Made by a program: the position numbers and the translations under genes. From the NCBI GenBank assembly GCA_010356995.1, contig ML996696.1, positions 64,364-128,363 on the forward strand: DNA of 64,000 nucleotides, read 5' to 3'. Each line of letters opens with the position of its first letter. Position 1 is the first letter of the stretch. The notes below the pieces were generated by a model, which worked only from the letters and a program-made list of their open reading frames with translations, was not told the DNA's origin and ran no database searches. This DNA comes from Trichodelitschia bisporula. Lineage: Eukaryota; Ascomycota; Dothideomycetes; Phaeotrichales; Phaeotrichaceae. Positions 22,341 to 31,737 of the stretch are shown one piece after another.

Positions 22341-22687
22341 GCTTCATCGCTCAGGTGGTGCGTTTGGAATTTGGCGCTGAAGTCGAACGCTAAAGGAGGT
22401 CCAGCGGAAGGACATAACCGATGGCCAAATGAATGGCGAGGTGAATGACCAAGTAGATAACCGAATGAGAATCAAATCGTAATCCAGTGAAGATCAGAAA
22501 AGAGACATGATGATTTGGGTCAGCCTCATCGCTAAGGTGGCGCGTTGGGAATTTGGGGCTGAAGTCGAAATTCGAACGCTAGAGGAGGTCCAACGGAAGG
22601 ACATGGCCAACGGCCAGGTAAATATCCAAGTAAATAACTAAGTAGACCCAGGTGAGGATCAAGTCGTAACCAAGTGAAGATCAAAGG
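22341..22687 (+). repeat. Two-copy tandem duplication, about 182-bp period
   Basis: Copy 1 (22341-22500) and copy 2 (22523-22687) share CTCATCGCT(C/A)AGGTGG, GAATTTGG(C/G)GCTGAAGTCGAA, GAGGTCCA(G/A)CGGAAGGACAT, AAGTAGA and CAGTGAAGATCA-type blocks in the same order. The duplication lies directly upstream of the eIF3k promoter. Confidence 0.75.
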
Positions 22688-22881
22688 ACATCCAAAGTGT
22701 AAAGGTATCAAGCCATCCCGCCCCCCAAGACCCGACGTCCAAACAACATTTTCCGCCTCAGGCCCAAAAGAAAACGCCACCATCGCCTGCCGAGAGCCCA
22801 CTCCAAAACTCCAACCCCATCATCACCGCCGCGCCCTCACCGCAAAAAATCCCCCACCAACCACCCACCACACCCTCCACC

Positions 22882-23804
22882 ATGGGCGTCCCCTTCGACT
22901 ACTCGCCCGAGCGGCCCGAAGCCATCGATGTCATCCTCAACGGCCTGGACAGGTACAACCCAGAAACCACCTCCACATTCCAAGACTACGTGATGCAGCA
23001 GTGCGAAAATCGCACGTACGATTGCTACGCCAATCTCGCGCTGCTGAAGCTGTACGTACACACCCCCGGGTCAGAGCAGAGCGTTATGATGAGTTGCACA
23101 CACGTTTCCTATTACCCGACGGGATCTCGACCCCGAGGACGAAACCCCATCTCTGAACCGCGCGCACACTCTCCCCGCCCCTCCCCACCAGCTACAAAAC
23201 ACCGCTAACCACACACCCCCGGGGTGCACACAGGTACCAATTCAACCCGCACCTCACCCGCGACGAAACCATAACCAACATCCTCGTCAAAGCCCTCACC
23301 GTCTTCCCCTCCCCCGACTTCAGCCTGTGTCTCTCCCTCCTCCCCCCCCACACCCTGCACCCCACCAGCACAACATCGCACACAAACCCAGCGGCAGGCG
23401 ATGTGCCCCTCTCCGAATCCGTCCAAAAGCTCACCACCCTCTCCAACTGCCTCGCAACCGCGGACTTCACCTCCTTCTGGTCGACCCTGGACTCCGATGA
23501 TCTCTACGCCGACCTCATCGCCGACGTATCCGGCTTCGAAGAGCTGATGCGCTTGCAGATCGCGCTTGAGGTTAGCAAGGCAGTCCGTGAAATCCAGCGC
23601 CCGGTGCTGGAGTCCTGGCTTGCGCTGCGGGGGAGCGAGTTCGAGGCGTTCATGACCAAGGTGTGCGGGTGGGAGATTGTGGATGGCGTGGTGAAGGTCC
23701 CTCTTAACAAGGAGAATGAGGCCAAGGGCACGGTGGTGCGGGAGAATGTCAAGTTCGACCAGTTCGGGCGCCTTATCCGCCGCGCGTACGAGCAGCCGGC
23801 GTAG
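22882..23804 (+). CDS. Eukaryotic translation initiation factor 3 subunit K
   Basis: Exons 22882-23051 and 23234-23804, 246 residues, the usual length for eIF3k. The N-terminus [20 protein letters not shown] and GLDRYNPE, then [18 protein letters not shown] across the splice, match the HEAT-like half of eIF3k. [20 protein letters not shown] and the C-terminal winged-helix part ([45 protein letters not shown]) complete it. It is a non-core component of the eIF3 complex in the cytosol. The intron, 182 nt, is three to four times the local norm and carries a 13-bp direct repeat close to both ends. Donor GTACGT and acceptor CACAG are good. Confidence 0.92.
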
Positions 23805-23973
23805 ATCTTAGGTCAGGTCAGGGTGGGCGGCGTTCCGGTGGCAGTGCGGCATTGCGGCCTAGATATCGGGCTGCAAATATCACTTGATCGGCTACTGTAG
23901 GGCCGTTGTGTCTGTTATGCTTCTGCCGCTTACTTGCGTGATGTGTCTACCGCTGCTCATTTACGAGCTCTAT

Positions 23974-25262
23974 CTACCGCCCCTTAACAACCTCCTCCCA
24001 CTGCACCCCAACCCACTCCTCCGCATACCCGACCTCGCCATCCCCCGTCCCCCGCGGCGCACAATCCAAACTACACACACCAACAATAACCGTCCCCCAC
24101 TCCATCCCCTCAAGACTCAACTCCTCCTCCTCAAGCACAGTAATAGCATGCGGCGTAAGCTGCACCTCAAACACGCGCTCAGCACCACACTCAGCACACC
24201 GCGGAACCCTCCCCCTCACCTCAACCTTCCCACCCTGTTTCGGGGCCATCAGCGCTTTTCCAACAGCGTCGTCGGCGCTGTACAGCAGCGGTACGCCGCC
24301 GAATTCGTACCGCAGGACTTGCTCGCTGTTCTGCCCCACCCTATCCGCAAATTTTTGAAACGTCTTATCCATGCTTGACTCGAATAATTGCTCCGTCCCC
24401 CCACCTCCGCCGGCGGTGCTGGCCTCGCTATCGTCTACGACGACGCGCTGGGCTATGGGTGCGGGTGTGGCGTCTAGTGTTTCGTACTCGGCGTCGAGAT
24501 ACCACAGGGGGTAGGGAGGGGGAAACTCCGCTTCCGCGGGCCAGGGCTCGGACGGCCGCGGCGCGGTTGCGCGTTCCGGCGCAGCCCCAAGCCGCGCCTT
24601 TTCAGCGAATGTCGTGGCTAGGGAGTCCGTTTCCGCAGCCGGCGGTTGCGGGGGTTTAGCCGCCAAGCTCGACGTAGTAGAGAACGGATTCGCCGCAGAA
24701 GCACCAGAAGAAGAGGAAAACGGATTCCCAAACGGATTCCCAAACGGATTCCCCCCGACCGGTGGCGCGGCGCCAAACAGCGCATTCCCGAGCAGCGGGG
24801 CCGGTTTAGCTTCAGCGGGTTTGGATTCGGGAGCCTTGGGCTTGGTGGCTTTGGCGGCGGCGGGGTCTATCCGCACGGCGCGTATGGCGCGAATGGATCC
24901 CGCTTTGCGCCGACACGTCTTGCGCCGACAGGCGGAGATGTATAAGCGCCGCTCGTGTCCGGGAAAGCGTTGCGGGAGCTCGGCGTTAAGCTGTAGGAGG
25001 AGCGTGAGCGGATCTTTACAGCTTCCACATCTCGCAAACAAGCCTGACGGAGATGTAGTGGAGTCGATCCAGTCCTACTCGGGGGGGTTAGTTCTAGTTA
25101 CGTGAGGATTTGGTGGGGATGGGGGGGAAGGGGACGTACAGGCCGCCCGCCCAAATGGCTCACGGCATCGTCGGTAGGTTCTCGCGATGGATAGCCCAGC
25201 AACACGCTGGTCTCTGTGTATGTGCCCGAGGCGGCGGAGGAATCGCTGTCGTAGGGGGCCAT
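23974..25262 (-). CDS. PDCD2/Tsr4-family 20S rRNA maturation factor
   Basis: Exons 25262-25140 and 25074-23974, 65-nt intron (GTACGT ... CTAAC ... GTAG), 407 residues. N-terminal MAPYDSDSSAASGTYTE and VLLGYPSREP lead into HLGGRPDWID. The Cys-rich half then has ARCGSC, LLLQLNAELPQRFPGHERRL and SACRRKTCRRKAGSIRAIR, the Tsr4/PDCD2 signature. A Pro/Ala/Gly spacer with NPFGNPFGNPF follows, then the PDCD2_C domain (YEFGGVPLL, RVPRCAECGAERVFEVQLTP, WGTVIVGVCSLDC). Tsr4 is a dedicated chaperone of Rps2/uS5 needed for 20S pre-rRNA processing. It is divergent from the methyltransferase gene, sharing a 0.9-kb promoter region. Confidence 0.92.
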
Positions 25263-26183
25263 GGTTGCGGCCGAGGGGCGGATGTGCAGATGCGAGGAGG
25301 GGTGGTGGTGGTGGGGTTCGAGATGCCAAAGATTTTGGGGGCTGTCGATATCGATAAGGTCCGGGCGCTTGGCGGGGGGGTGAGGCGGGGGGTGAGGAGG
25401 CGAGGCGGGGGACGTCGTGGAGATGGAAATACGGGTGGGACATTTGGATTTTGGGGGAACGTCTGCGGATTGTCAAGTGCTTTAATCAGGTTCAAAAGAA
25501 ACGAAGGCCAACTCTGAGTTGCTGAATATCTGATTCCAGGTTGAAATCTCTGCTAAATATAATGACGATGGACGGCTTAGGAGCATTTAACGACCGACGA
25601 CAACGAACTTCTCCTCCTTGACTTCTCGCCTTCATGTAGCTATCCGCCGTATGATGATTCATGGATTTTCCATCCCGGCGCAAAGCAGGCCTCGTGTTTG
25701 CTTCTGGATAATGTGGGAGTAGGCAGAAGTGAGATGCAGCTTCTCGCTTTGACTACGCCATGGCTTTTGGATATATCCGATGCTTTCATACGTTTAAGGT
25801 ACGAACAACAAACAAATTATCCCCAGCACCTATCCCGCTATGAAGCCGAGCATCGAAGAACAAGGTTATCCAAAAGGAAGCGCCTCCCGTCAGCGCAAAC
25901 CTTGCTCCTATCAAACTTCACTTCGGTAACATGCAAGCAGGCATCATCAAAAGAGCCCATGCATATCGTAAGCTGTTTGGCTCGATATCATTGCCATCTT
26001 TATTCCTATCGTCATAAATACCCCGCTGTGGCCGCTGTAGTCTCAGATCGCAGTGCCGCATCATACATGCAGGCCCAAGATTCAGAGCGCTCACATTCAG
26101 GAGGCCAACAGGATCGCTTACCGCATCAGGGCTCTCAGCTTCGCTCGTAGCCGACGGTTACCCTTCCCCCTCGGCCAGCCATC
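25263..26183. other. Divergent promoter region (Tsr4-like / methyltransferase)
   Basis: About 920 bp without a gene. Short frames here lack coding signs. The Tsr4 side is G-rich; the rest is mixed. No clear TATA element was seen. Confidence 0.45.
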
Positions 26184-28311
26184 ATGGCCCCTATTAAGAT
26201 GCCCGAAGTCATCGACCTAACGTGTAAGTCACTCACCACCATGCCTCCTCTCCACCCCCTAACCCGCCCAGCGGAGACAACCCAATCCGACGCGGTCCGT
26301 CTCCTAAGCCACTGGATCGACCTCACCGTCCCCGAATACCGCGCCTGGGCACCCCCGGAATGCGCCCCCGTCACGCTGCGCAACGGGCCCATCTTCCCGC
26401 CCTGGATCACCCTCGACAAATACGCCGGCCTGTCCCCCGGCACCTGTGTCGAGCTCCATTCCACCGGGCCTCACCGAAATGGCGACATCTTCTACATCGT
26501 CCACATCCTGCAAAACACTGCCGACCAACTCATCGTCCTCCGCGGGCACCGCCTCGTCCGCGCGCGCCACATGGGCGGCATGCTGCAACCGCGCCGCAAG
26601 GAGCTCTGCCTTTTCGTCAATGCCGGCCTCGACGACACACGCCCTTTCCTCACGCAAGGCATGGAAGACGTGCCCGCAGCCGAGGTCATCATGCCCCGCA
26701 CCGTGGCCTTCGTCCCCGCCCCTAGCTCCGGTTGGCAGCTGGGCAACGCGACGCAGCCGATACTGGTCGACTCCGACGCCGAGTTCTCGTGTCGCTACGT
26801 GTTGGTGTCGTGGCACAAGAGCACGGCGGCGCGGACGACCAAGCGCGCGTACGAGGGCGAGTTGCGCGGGTTGTACGCTTCCGAGATTGCGTTTTTCACT
26901 GGTGAGCCTGTGGGACCGCAGCGCGTGTGTCCTATGTCTGCACGGCGTCTGCCGGGGGAAGTGACGTACTGGGATGGATTTTGTGGGCTCGGGGGCGCGG
27001 CGCAGGGGGCGAAGATGGCGGGTGCGCGGGTGGAGTGCGCGTTCGACATCGACGAGAAGGCGTGCACGACGTTTAAGCTGAATCACCCAGAGGCCGAAGT
27101 GTACCGGATTGACGCGCACCACTTCGCGCAAGATGACGGTCCGGCCAGCTGCTCGCCGGATCTGTTTCACCTGTCTTGTCCGTGTCAACCATGGAGTCCG
27201 GCACATACGCGCGTGGGCAAGAACGATGAGGCGAATGAGGCGGCGCTGTTTGTCACCAGTGCCATACTGAGCAAGTACAAACCCAAGATCCACATGCAGG
27301 AGCAGACCTTCGGACTGCCGGGGTGGCATCCGACGCAGTTCTCTGCCCTGCTGAATATGATTTCCGGTGAGGGGTATAAGGTGCGCTGGAAGGTGGCAGA
27401 TCTTAAGGACTATGGAGTGCCCCAGAAGGCGCGTCAGCGGCTTATCATTCTAGCTTCGCGGTTCGCCCCCTCATCCCCTGTGTCCCGATCTAGGTTTCGC
27501 GAACTAACTCACCCTCAGCGCCGACATCCCACTCCCGCGCTTCCCGAGCCCCACTCACGGCAACTACCCAGACCTGCTCCCCTACCGTACAATCCACGAC
27601 GCGGTAAGCCGCATTCCCGACACAGCCCCCAACCACCGCTCGCGCATCACCTGGTTTCCCCGCCCCCGCGAGCCCTACAACGCAACCCGCACAATGGCGT
27701 CGTGCGTGCTCGCGAGCGGTGGGTGCCGCGACCACACGCCCGACGGACGGCGTCGGTTCACGCCCGCCGAGAATCTGGCTCTGCAGACGCTACCGTGGGA
27801 TTATAAGTTCCCGGCTAGACTCACGACGGGCACGATGAAGAAGTTGATTGGGAATGCGGTGCCCCCGGTAGTTTGGAGGTTAGTGGTGGAGAAGTGTGTT
27901 TGGATGTTAGAGGCGTGGGAGGGGGGGCGGGTAGATGAGGAGGGGAGGAGGGTGCGTGTAAGCGCTGGTGCGAGTGGTGCGGGTGGTGCTGGTGCTGGTG
28001 CGGGTGGTGCTGTCAACGGGAGGGAGGGGAGTGTGGAGAGTGCGGTTAGTGGGGCGGAGTCTGGGGGAAGTGACAGTACGGTTCGGGTGGGGGATGGTGG
28101 TGCGGACAAGGGCGATGTTGTTATGGATGAGGGAGAGAGACGCACGCCGGCGACGCCGCCAAAAGTGAGTGCACGCGGGGGCGTGGTGGATCTTACTGTT
28201 GACGAGGACGCGGTTGATTTGACGCTGGATGAGGAAGAGGATCGGGCGTTGGGTGGGGACGAGGGGGAGGTGGAAGTGGAGGTGATTGATATTATGGATA
28301 TGGATGATTAG
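26184..28311 (+). CDS. rid: RID/Masc1-type cytosine-5 DNA methyltransferase
   Basis: Exons 26184-26223, 26272-27460, 27519-28311; 673 residues. Intron 1 (48 nt, GTAAGT ... CTAAC ... CAG) is in frame; intron 2 (58 nt) has a weak GTTCGC donor but ACTAAC branch. Residues 60-235 are a BAH-like region (PGTCVELHS, GDIFYIVHIL, LIVLRGHRLVRARHM). The catalytic domain has motif I YWDGFCGLGGAAQGAKMAG (about residue 245), motif IV CPCQPWSP with the catalytic Cys (about 316), motif VI as EQT instead of ENV, QKARQRLIILAS (VIII), and motif X LIGNAVPPVV. EQT is the mark of the fungal RID class, required for repeat-induced point mutation or premeiotic methylation. The acidic C-terminus contains VVDLTVDEDAVDLTLDEEED and the N-terminus EVIDLT, both SUMO-interaction-like. 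Nuclear, likely sexual-stage. Confidence 0.9.
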
Positions 28312-28358
28312 GCGTTGAGAGAGGGTGGTGGGAGCGGTAGTGAGGAGAATGGAATGGT

Positions 28359-28402
28359 GATGGATGGTGGTGGTGGTGGTGGTGGTGGTGGTGGTGGTGG
28401 TT
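28359..28402 (+). repeat. (GGT)n microsatellite
   Basis: A run of about 13 GGT/TGG units lies 50 bp past the methyltransferase stop. Confidence 0.9.
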
Positions 28403-28525
28403 CAGTGAAGATGTCCAGCCTGTTCTCTCCTTGGGTATATAGTAACGTAGTTCGCCACATGTCGTCATCGGGTCTTCCGATATGTGCAGCGGGGAATAGA
28501 TGGGTCTGATGTAAAACAAAGGGAA

Positions 28526-28682
28526 GGAGCAGCCACACCTTTGGAAGGGGCAGCCACACCTTTGGAAGGGGCAGTCACACCTTTGGAAGGGGCAGCCACA
28601 CCTTTGGAAGGGGCAGCCATACCTTTAGGAGGAGCAGTTGTACCTTTGGAAGGAACAGTCGTGTTCTTGGAAGGAGTATCCT
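28526..28682 (+). repeat. 21-bp minisatellite, about seven units
   Basis: The unit GGAAGGGGCAGCCACACCTTT is repeated nearly perfectly, degenerating to the right. It is a multiple of three and open on the + strand (repeats of GAATPLE), but the frame has no plausible gene context. Confidence 0.85.
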
Positions 28683-28911
28683 TAACCTAGGGAAGTGGCG
28701 AGGGGCGGCAACGGAAGGAGCCCTGGAGGACACGGACTACACCGTATCCACACAGAGGACTTTGAATGGCCCCGCCACTCTTCTCTCTGTCCTGTTCTGT
28801 GTATTTTATGATGCTTCCACTCTGCACTTGTTGGATTGACATGTACCCTGAGCCATATTCCCACTATGGTCGCCGTGATGCTGAGGATAGGGATAGCGGT
28901 GGTGGTAATAG

Positions 28912-29490
28912 CAAGGCTGAGGCGGTGATAGTGCTTCCAAAGCTGATGGCTCAGACTAATGACGATGCTGGTACAGCGAATGTGAGTTCAAACCCGTCCT
29001 CTCAGACAGTAATCCACTCACGACCGTGGTCACCATGCGTCCCGTCCTTGATCATCGCCGGCTGTACCCCTTGTGATGGCAGTGATGGTGATTCCAAGGC
29101 TGATTTCGAAGCCTACTGATGATGATGATGATGATGCAGCGAATGTGAGTTCAGACTCGTCCTCTCAGCCAGCAATGCACTCACGACCGTGGTCACCATG
29201 CGTCCCGTCCTTGATCATCGCCGACTGTGCCCCTTGTGATGGCAGTGATAGTGAAGCCCAATGATGATGGTGATGCAGTAAATGTGAGCCCAGACCAGTC
29301 TCTTCAGCTAGCAATGCTCCCACGACCGTCGTCAACAGGCATTTCGTGCATCATCATTGCCGACTATGCCCCTTATGATGGCAGTGATGGTGAAGTCTCA
29401 TGACCATGGTGATACGGCGAATGTGAATCCAGACCACTCTCTTCAGCCACCAATGCTCTCACGGCCATCGTCCCCCGCATCTACATCCAG
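28912..29490 (+). repeat. Tandem array of about 140-163-bp units, four copies
   Basis: Units begin near 28976, 29139, 29278 and 29417. Each contains GCGAATGTGAGTTCAGAC-like, CACTCACGACCGTGGTCACC-like and TTGATCATCGCCGACTGT-like blocks and CCCCTTGTGATGGCAGTGAT. Copies 1 and 2 are closest; 3 and 4 are more diverged. Short GAT trinucleotide expansions (29117-29137) sit at a unit junction. Confidence 0.8.
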
Positions 29491-30339
29491 CTAATCTCTA
29501 TCTCGAGTCCCGACAGTAGCAAGGCATCGACCAAGCACGCCAGCGGTGACCAGACCGGTCTTTTCCCCCAACATACACCTCGATACCGTCACCGCGCCTC
29601 CCCATCTCTGTTGACGGGAGGCGGTGATCGCGAGGCTTGCGGACGGTGTCGCGGAGCGTGCCGGAGTCCAGACGCGTCGTCTCCCAGGCCACAGGAATCC
29701 GGAACTCGAGCATCCGGCCGGGACTCGAGAATCCGGATCTGAAATACTGATGATCGATACCATGGCTAGCACTATGATGTCCACAATGCGGTGAGCAAAA
29801 GTACCCCTGGCCCCAGCGCAGCTGTCCGACGCAGCACTCGCACCCAACAGTGCCATTATGACGAAGGCATCATGGCGCCCAAAGCCTCGCCCGGCCGATT
29901 CCACCCTTCAACCATTGGGTCGTGCCTGGGCACCAGCCTCAGGGACTCACCTTCTGTGGTGCAGCACCGTGGCGCAGATATCAAGCCCAGCTGCTGTGTT
30001 GCCGCTACATAGTGGGGGAAACAAGCCTCTGGTAGGGCTATTTTTTGCTCATGATGCAGGACGTGGAAGTAATAGTAAAGTGGGAGACACAGCGCCACGA
30101 TCGTCATGCAAGGTCTGGACGCGGTCGCGACGTGGGTCGCAATACTGCGCGATGCTGCGTAGTGATGTGGGGTTCGGCGTGGCCGTGGGGCTTTGGTGCC
30201 CCGCTAACTGGATTGGGACGGGGGGGGGGGGGGGGGGGGGAGGGGGGGGGGGGGGGGTTCACGACAGGCGGGACGGGAGACGCATTTGGTTGGTTGACTG
30301 AGTTAGGGGAAGGAGGATTGCGATGGAGAGTGCATCACA
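29491..30339. other. Intergenic, with a long G-tract
   Basis: Overlapping minus-strand frames (29498-29713 and 29491-29904) look partly protein-like (MLEFRIPVAWETTRLDSG) but no model holds. A homopurine tract at 30220-30257 (21 G, one A, 16 G) is the most extreme base run in the window and could form G-quadruplexes. Confidence 0.45.
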
Positions 30340-30723
30340 TTATGTGAGATCCGAACTGGGAGGATGTTGACATGAAGTTGATATCACGACGAAAGAGGCA
30401 AGATCTTGGACGATCATCGCGGACCCGATCGCCGTGTTCGGGAGGAACGGGTAACGGGTGCTGCCGTGAACAGCGGCTGGTGGAGAGGCTTCGGTTTTCT
30501 TGTGGTGGTGATTGGTGTGTGGTCTTGAACTCTCTGAAGGCTCCGATTGGCTACGGTTGTCGGACTTGCCGGGTTGTGGGCGCAGTTTGGATGGAGGGGG
30601 AGATGCGGGTAAGGAATGTGGAGAGCTGGATGGGCTAGATTCGGGTTTTTTTGTTTGGATTCTGAGAGAGATGGCTTGTGAAGTTGGTGATGGGGCGGTG
30701 GGCGATGATGGGAAAGACGTCAT
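30340..30723 (-). CDS. Hypothetical Ser/Pro-rich small protein
   Basis: 127 codons, no intron needed. MTSFPSSPTAPSPTSQAIS opens a Ser/Pro/His-rich disordered half, with HTNHHHKKTEASPPA in the middle. The C-terminal third is less biased: TRYPFLPNTAIGSAMIVQDL. An overlapping upstream frame (30829-30635, MNPPSSPEEKHHFPTP) may be a 5' exon, but no clear splice joins them. No family recognised; it could be chance given the composition. Confidence 0.3.
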   Translation of the reverse strand: MTSFPSSPTAPSPTSQAISLRIQTKKPESSPSSSPHSLPASPPPSKLRPQPGKSDNRSQSEPSESSRPHTNHHHKKTEASPPAAVHGSTRYPFLPNTAIGSAMIVQDLASFVVISTSCQHPPSSDLT

Positions 30724-31210
30724 GATGGGAGTTTGATGATGAGGTGGGCAATGGTTGCGAAGAGGAAGTTGTTCTAGAACTAGGAGTCGGGAAGTGATGC
30801 TTTTCCTCGGGTGAACTGGGCGGGTTCACAAAGTGAGTTCGTGGATACCCCGCCTATCTCGTAGCGAGTACCCTTCCACAATGCCCCTACCACGCCCTAC
30901 AGCGCCTCTCCACCACCAGTACGACGCCCTCTACCAGTACAACCACCCTCAACCGCGCCATTCCCACGCCCAGTAGCTAGCACGCAGAGAGAAGCGAGCG
31001 CCAATCTCCTCGCTCCCCTTCGTCCCCAAAACAAACACGTGAAGCGCGCGACTAACCAACAAAAGTCCCCCCGGCGATAAACGACGGGGAGACTTGCTCT
31101 CATTGCCCTTCATCGCCCTCTTCCTCAGCACCTGTGCAACACCTCTCCGCTGGTCTCCGATACACTGTCCAGCGCTGAACGGAAAGCAACTCAGCCTCAG
31201 CCCTACCGCG

Positions 31211-31251
<41 letters not shown>

Positions 31252-31737
31252 CGCATTGTCCTCGTGCACTCCATCGCCCATCAGTTGTCAACCCGTCCCG
31301 TCCCTTACCCTGTTCGTCCGCAGTAGCCCCAGTGTCCCCCCCGGTCTCCATTTTCAGCTCCCCCTCCATATCCCCCGCCCAGCCGATCCGCGCGACCCTG
31401 TTTCTTGGCCAGAGACTTCCTCTCTTCTCACCTCCAACCTCCAACCTACAACCACCTAAACCTACCCCCAACATCACCACCACCACCTCCTCCTCCCACT
31501 ACTTAAACCGCGGTCACCCACCGGTCCAGGAAAGGATCATCACGCCAGCTTCACTCGCCTCTCAACCGCTCACCGCATTCCTTCGCCTCCGCTCGCCGGA
31601 CATTCCAGTCTCCCCGCCCCGCCTCCGAGCCGTCTAACGCGCTGCCGATCACTTCTACTCCGCCGCATCCCGCATCCCGCACGACGCTTCTGAGACCGCA
31701 TCTCTCTCTACACTCGTCTCGACATTCTTCAGTCGCC
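30724..31737. other. Intergenic region and metacaspase 5' leader
   Basis: Contains a (GA)n microsatellite at about 31209-31246, then a CT-rich stretch leading to the metacaspase start, as usual for fungal 5' UTRs. No gene supported. Confidence 0.5.
31209..31246 (+). repeat. (GA)n microsatellite
   Basis: About 18 GA units ending in GCGCGCGC; likely inside or next to the metacaspase 5' leader. Confidence 0.9.

Noticed and set aside
26304-27329. 341-codon minus-strand frame
   Set aside because: Shadow of the methyltransferase exon 2; no domain.
28484-28690. Plus-strand frame of GAATPLE repeats
   Set aside because: Produced by a 21-bp minisatellite whose unit is a multiple of three; no gene structure around it.
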